Source: Bacilli bacterium
Lineage (GTDB): Bacteria; Bacillota_I; Bacilli_A; RF39; UBA660
DNA length: 30,030 bases
Reading direction: 5' to 3'
Assembly (NCBI GenBank): GCA_017550205.1
Contig: JAFZPS010000041.1
Location: forward strand, 1-30,030
Shown here in pieces: positions 28,904 through 30,030 of the stretch. Position 1 is the stretch's first letter; every line of letters begins with the position of its first letter. Made by a program: the position numbers and the translations under genes. Below the pieces are notes generated by a model. The model saw only the letters and a list, made by a program, of their open reading frames with translations, was not told where the DNA came from and did not search any database.

Positions 28904-30030
28904 TATTCATCACCACTTCTATTTTTAAATTGAAGTACTATAGGTGTACCTTCAAAATCAAAGTTTTCTCTTATTTTATTTTCTAAGTATCTTTCATATG
29001 AGAAATGTACTAAACCTTTATTGTTTACTCTAAAAGTAAATTTAGGAGGATTAATTCCTGTTTGACTAGTAAAATATATTTTTAATCTTTTACCTTTATA
29101 TGATGGAGGTAAATTTAAATTATATGCATCTAGTATCATATCATTTAATATACTAGTTTTTACTTCTCTTTTTATATTTTCTTTTACTTTTAATACTTCA
29201 GGCATTAGTGTATGTATTCTTTTCTTAGTTTTTGCTGATAAGAATACAATTGGTGCATATGTAGCAAATTGAAATTCAGCTCTCATTAACTTTTCAAATT
29301 CATTTATAGTAGTATCTGAAATGGTATCCCATTTATTAACTACAAATATTAAACCTTTACCTCTTTCAATTGCATAACCTGCGATATGTTTATCATGTTC
29401 AGTAATACCTTCTTCAGCATTTATTACTACTAAACAGATATCACTTCTATCTATTGATTTTAATGATCTGAATAGACTATATTTTTCTACTGATTCGAAT
29501 ACTTTACCTTTTTTTCTCATACCTGCAGTATCTATTACTATAAATTCTTCATCATGATACTTTAGTACTGAGTCTATGGAGTCTCTAGTTGTACCTGCAA
29601 TATCTGATACTACAACTCTTTCTTCATTTAGTAGGGCATTCATAAGACTACTTTTACCTACATTAGGTCTTCCTATGATTGAGAATTTTATTCTATCATC
29701 TATAGTTTCCTCTTTTTCATGAAAGTTTAGAGTTATATTATCCATTAATTCTATGAATCCTGTATTATGGATACTACTTATTGGTATATATGTATCAAAT
29801 CCTAATTCATAGAAATCATATATATTATTTTGTGCTTCTTTTACATCTATTTTATTAATAGCTACTATTACTTTTTTATCTGTTTTTCTTAGAATATCTC
29901 TTACGATTAAATCGTTTTGAGTTAATCCTTCTTTACCATCTACTATAAAGATAACTACATCTGATTCTTCAATAGCTATTTCTGCTTGAACTTTTATTTC
30001 ATCATTAAATATTTCTTTAGATACATCAAT
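28903..30030 (-). CDS. der: GTPase Der (EngA), 5' end outside window
   Basis: The frame is open from the right edge at 30030 to TAA at 28905-28903, giving 375 visible residues of about 440. An ATG at 29745 is inside the gene and is not the start. The visible part of GTPase domain 1 has VVIFIVDGKEGLTQNDL and NKID (G4). Domain 2 is complete: GRPNVGKSS (G1), IAGTTRDSID (G2), DTAGMRKKG (G3), NKWD (G4) and SAKTKKR (G5). The C-terminal KH-like domain has LPPSYKGKRLKIYFTSQTGINPP and FEGTPIVLQFKNR. Der has two tandem GTPase domains and is essential for 50S assembly. In Bacillus der also lies a few genes upstream of spoIVA. Confidence 0.97.
   Translation of the reverse strand: MDVSKEIFNDEIKVQAEIAIEESDVVIFIVDGKEGLTQNDLIVRDILRKTDKKVIVAINKIDVKEAQNNIYDFYELGFDTYIPISSIHNTGFIELMDNITLNFHEKEETIDDRIKFSIIGRPNVGKSSLMNALLNEERVVVSDIAGTTRDSIDSVLKYHDEEFIVIDTAGMRKKGKVFESVEKYSLFRSLKSIDRSDICLVVINAEEGITEHDKHIAGYAIERGKGLIFVVNKWDTISDTTINEFEKLMRAEFQFATYAPIVFLSAKTKKRIHTLMPEVLKVKENIKREVKTSILNDMILDAYNLNLPPSYKGKRLKIYFTSQTGINPPKFTFRVNNKGLVHFSYERYLENKIRENFDFEGTPIVLQFKNRSGDE

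Noticed and set aside
29745..29745. ATG at 29745 as the start of a 280-aa single-domain GTPase
   Set aside because: The frame continues without a stop to the window edge and the upstream codons encode the first GTPase domain of Der (VDGKEGLTQNDL, NKID).
1..30030. CRISPR arrays, insertion sequences, prophage genes, tRNA or rRNA genes
   Set aside because: I saw no regularly spaced repeats, transposase or integrase motifs, phage structural genes or tRNA-like cloverleaf sequences on either strand.

Overview
The window is strongly AT-rich (well under one third G+C by eye), has tightly packed genes with short intergenic gaps, and encodes Bacillota-type cell-wall and sporulation proteins: two FemAB-like peptidoglycan-bridge aminoacyltransferases, EzrA, SpoIVA and SpoVIF. 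It therefore looks like a walled, spore-forming member of the Bacilli, plausibly one of the uncultured low-GC lineages near Erysipelotrichales, RF39 or the Mollicutes. That placement is inference. Tryptophan is encoded by TGG and no gene is interrupted by TGA, so the standard bacterial code applies, but TGA is almost absent as a stop codon.

Layout. 1-1609 (minus): two overlapping FemAB-like genes, the first cut by the left edge. 1682-4970 (plus, with one small minus gene): a SAM methyltransferase, an orphan gene, a 57-aa coiled-coil protein at 3394-3567, trmB and a lipoprotein. 4986-6761: an envelope/stress operon of an acidic low-complexity protein, a DUF948/YtxG-like membrane protein and a YtxH-like protein. 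6804-9349: a tyrosine T-box leader followed by a CYTH-domain protein, tyrS and a histidine phosphatase. 9379-10137 (minus): rpsD with a long structured leader and a classical promoter. 10252-13815: ezrA overlapping a prepilin-like gene, then thiI. 13845-14708 (minus): an orphan coiled-coil protein. 14820-19011: two acetate kinase paralogues separated by a membrane protein and a PrsW-family protease. 19021-21710: nrnA, engB and two small orphan genes. 21722-24136 (minus): a membrane-anchored lipase-like hydrolase, a GNAT acetyltransferase and a protein with a 16-residue tandem repeat. 24223-26825: a zinc metallopeptidase and a two-gene orphan operon, each closed by a near-identical terminator. 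26847-30030 (minus): spoIVA, spoVIF, a SHOCT-like small protein and der, the last cut by the right edge.

How it fits together. From memory, trmB, ytxGH, tyrS, rpsD, ezrA, thiI and ackA also lie near one another in Bacillus subtilis, so much of the window looks like an eroded ancestral Bacilli neighbourhood with lineage-specific genes inserted. Expression signals are unusually uniform: most transcription units begin with an extended -10 (TGnTAtAAT) only about 17-25 bases before the start codon, followed by a GGTGAT-type or AGGAGG-type ribosome binding site. Intrinsic terminators, many usable from both strands, separate the units. I see no tRNA or rRNA genes, insertion sequences, phage genes or CRISPR arrays.

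I found no clear new defence or mobile system. The best leads are the ezrA/prepilin-like pair, the tRNA-Tyr-controlled CYTH gene, the acidic protein/DUF948/YtxH operon, a terminator whose stem contains the spoVIF ribosome binding site, and the overlooked 57-aa gene.
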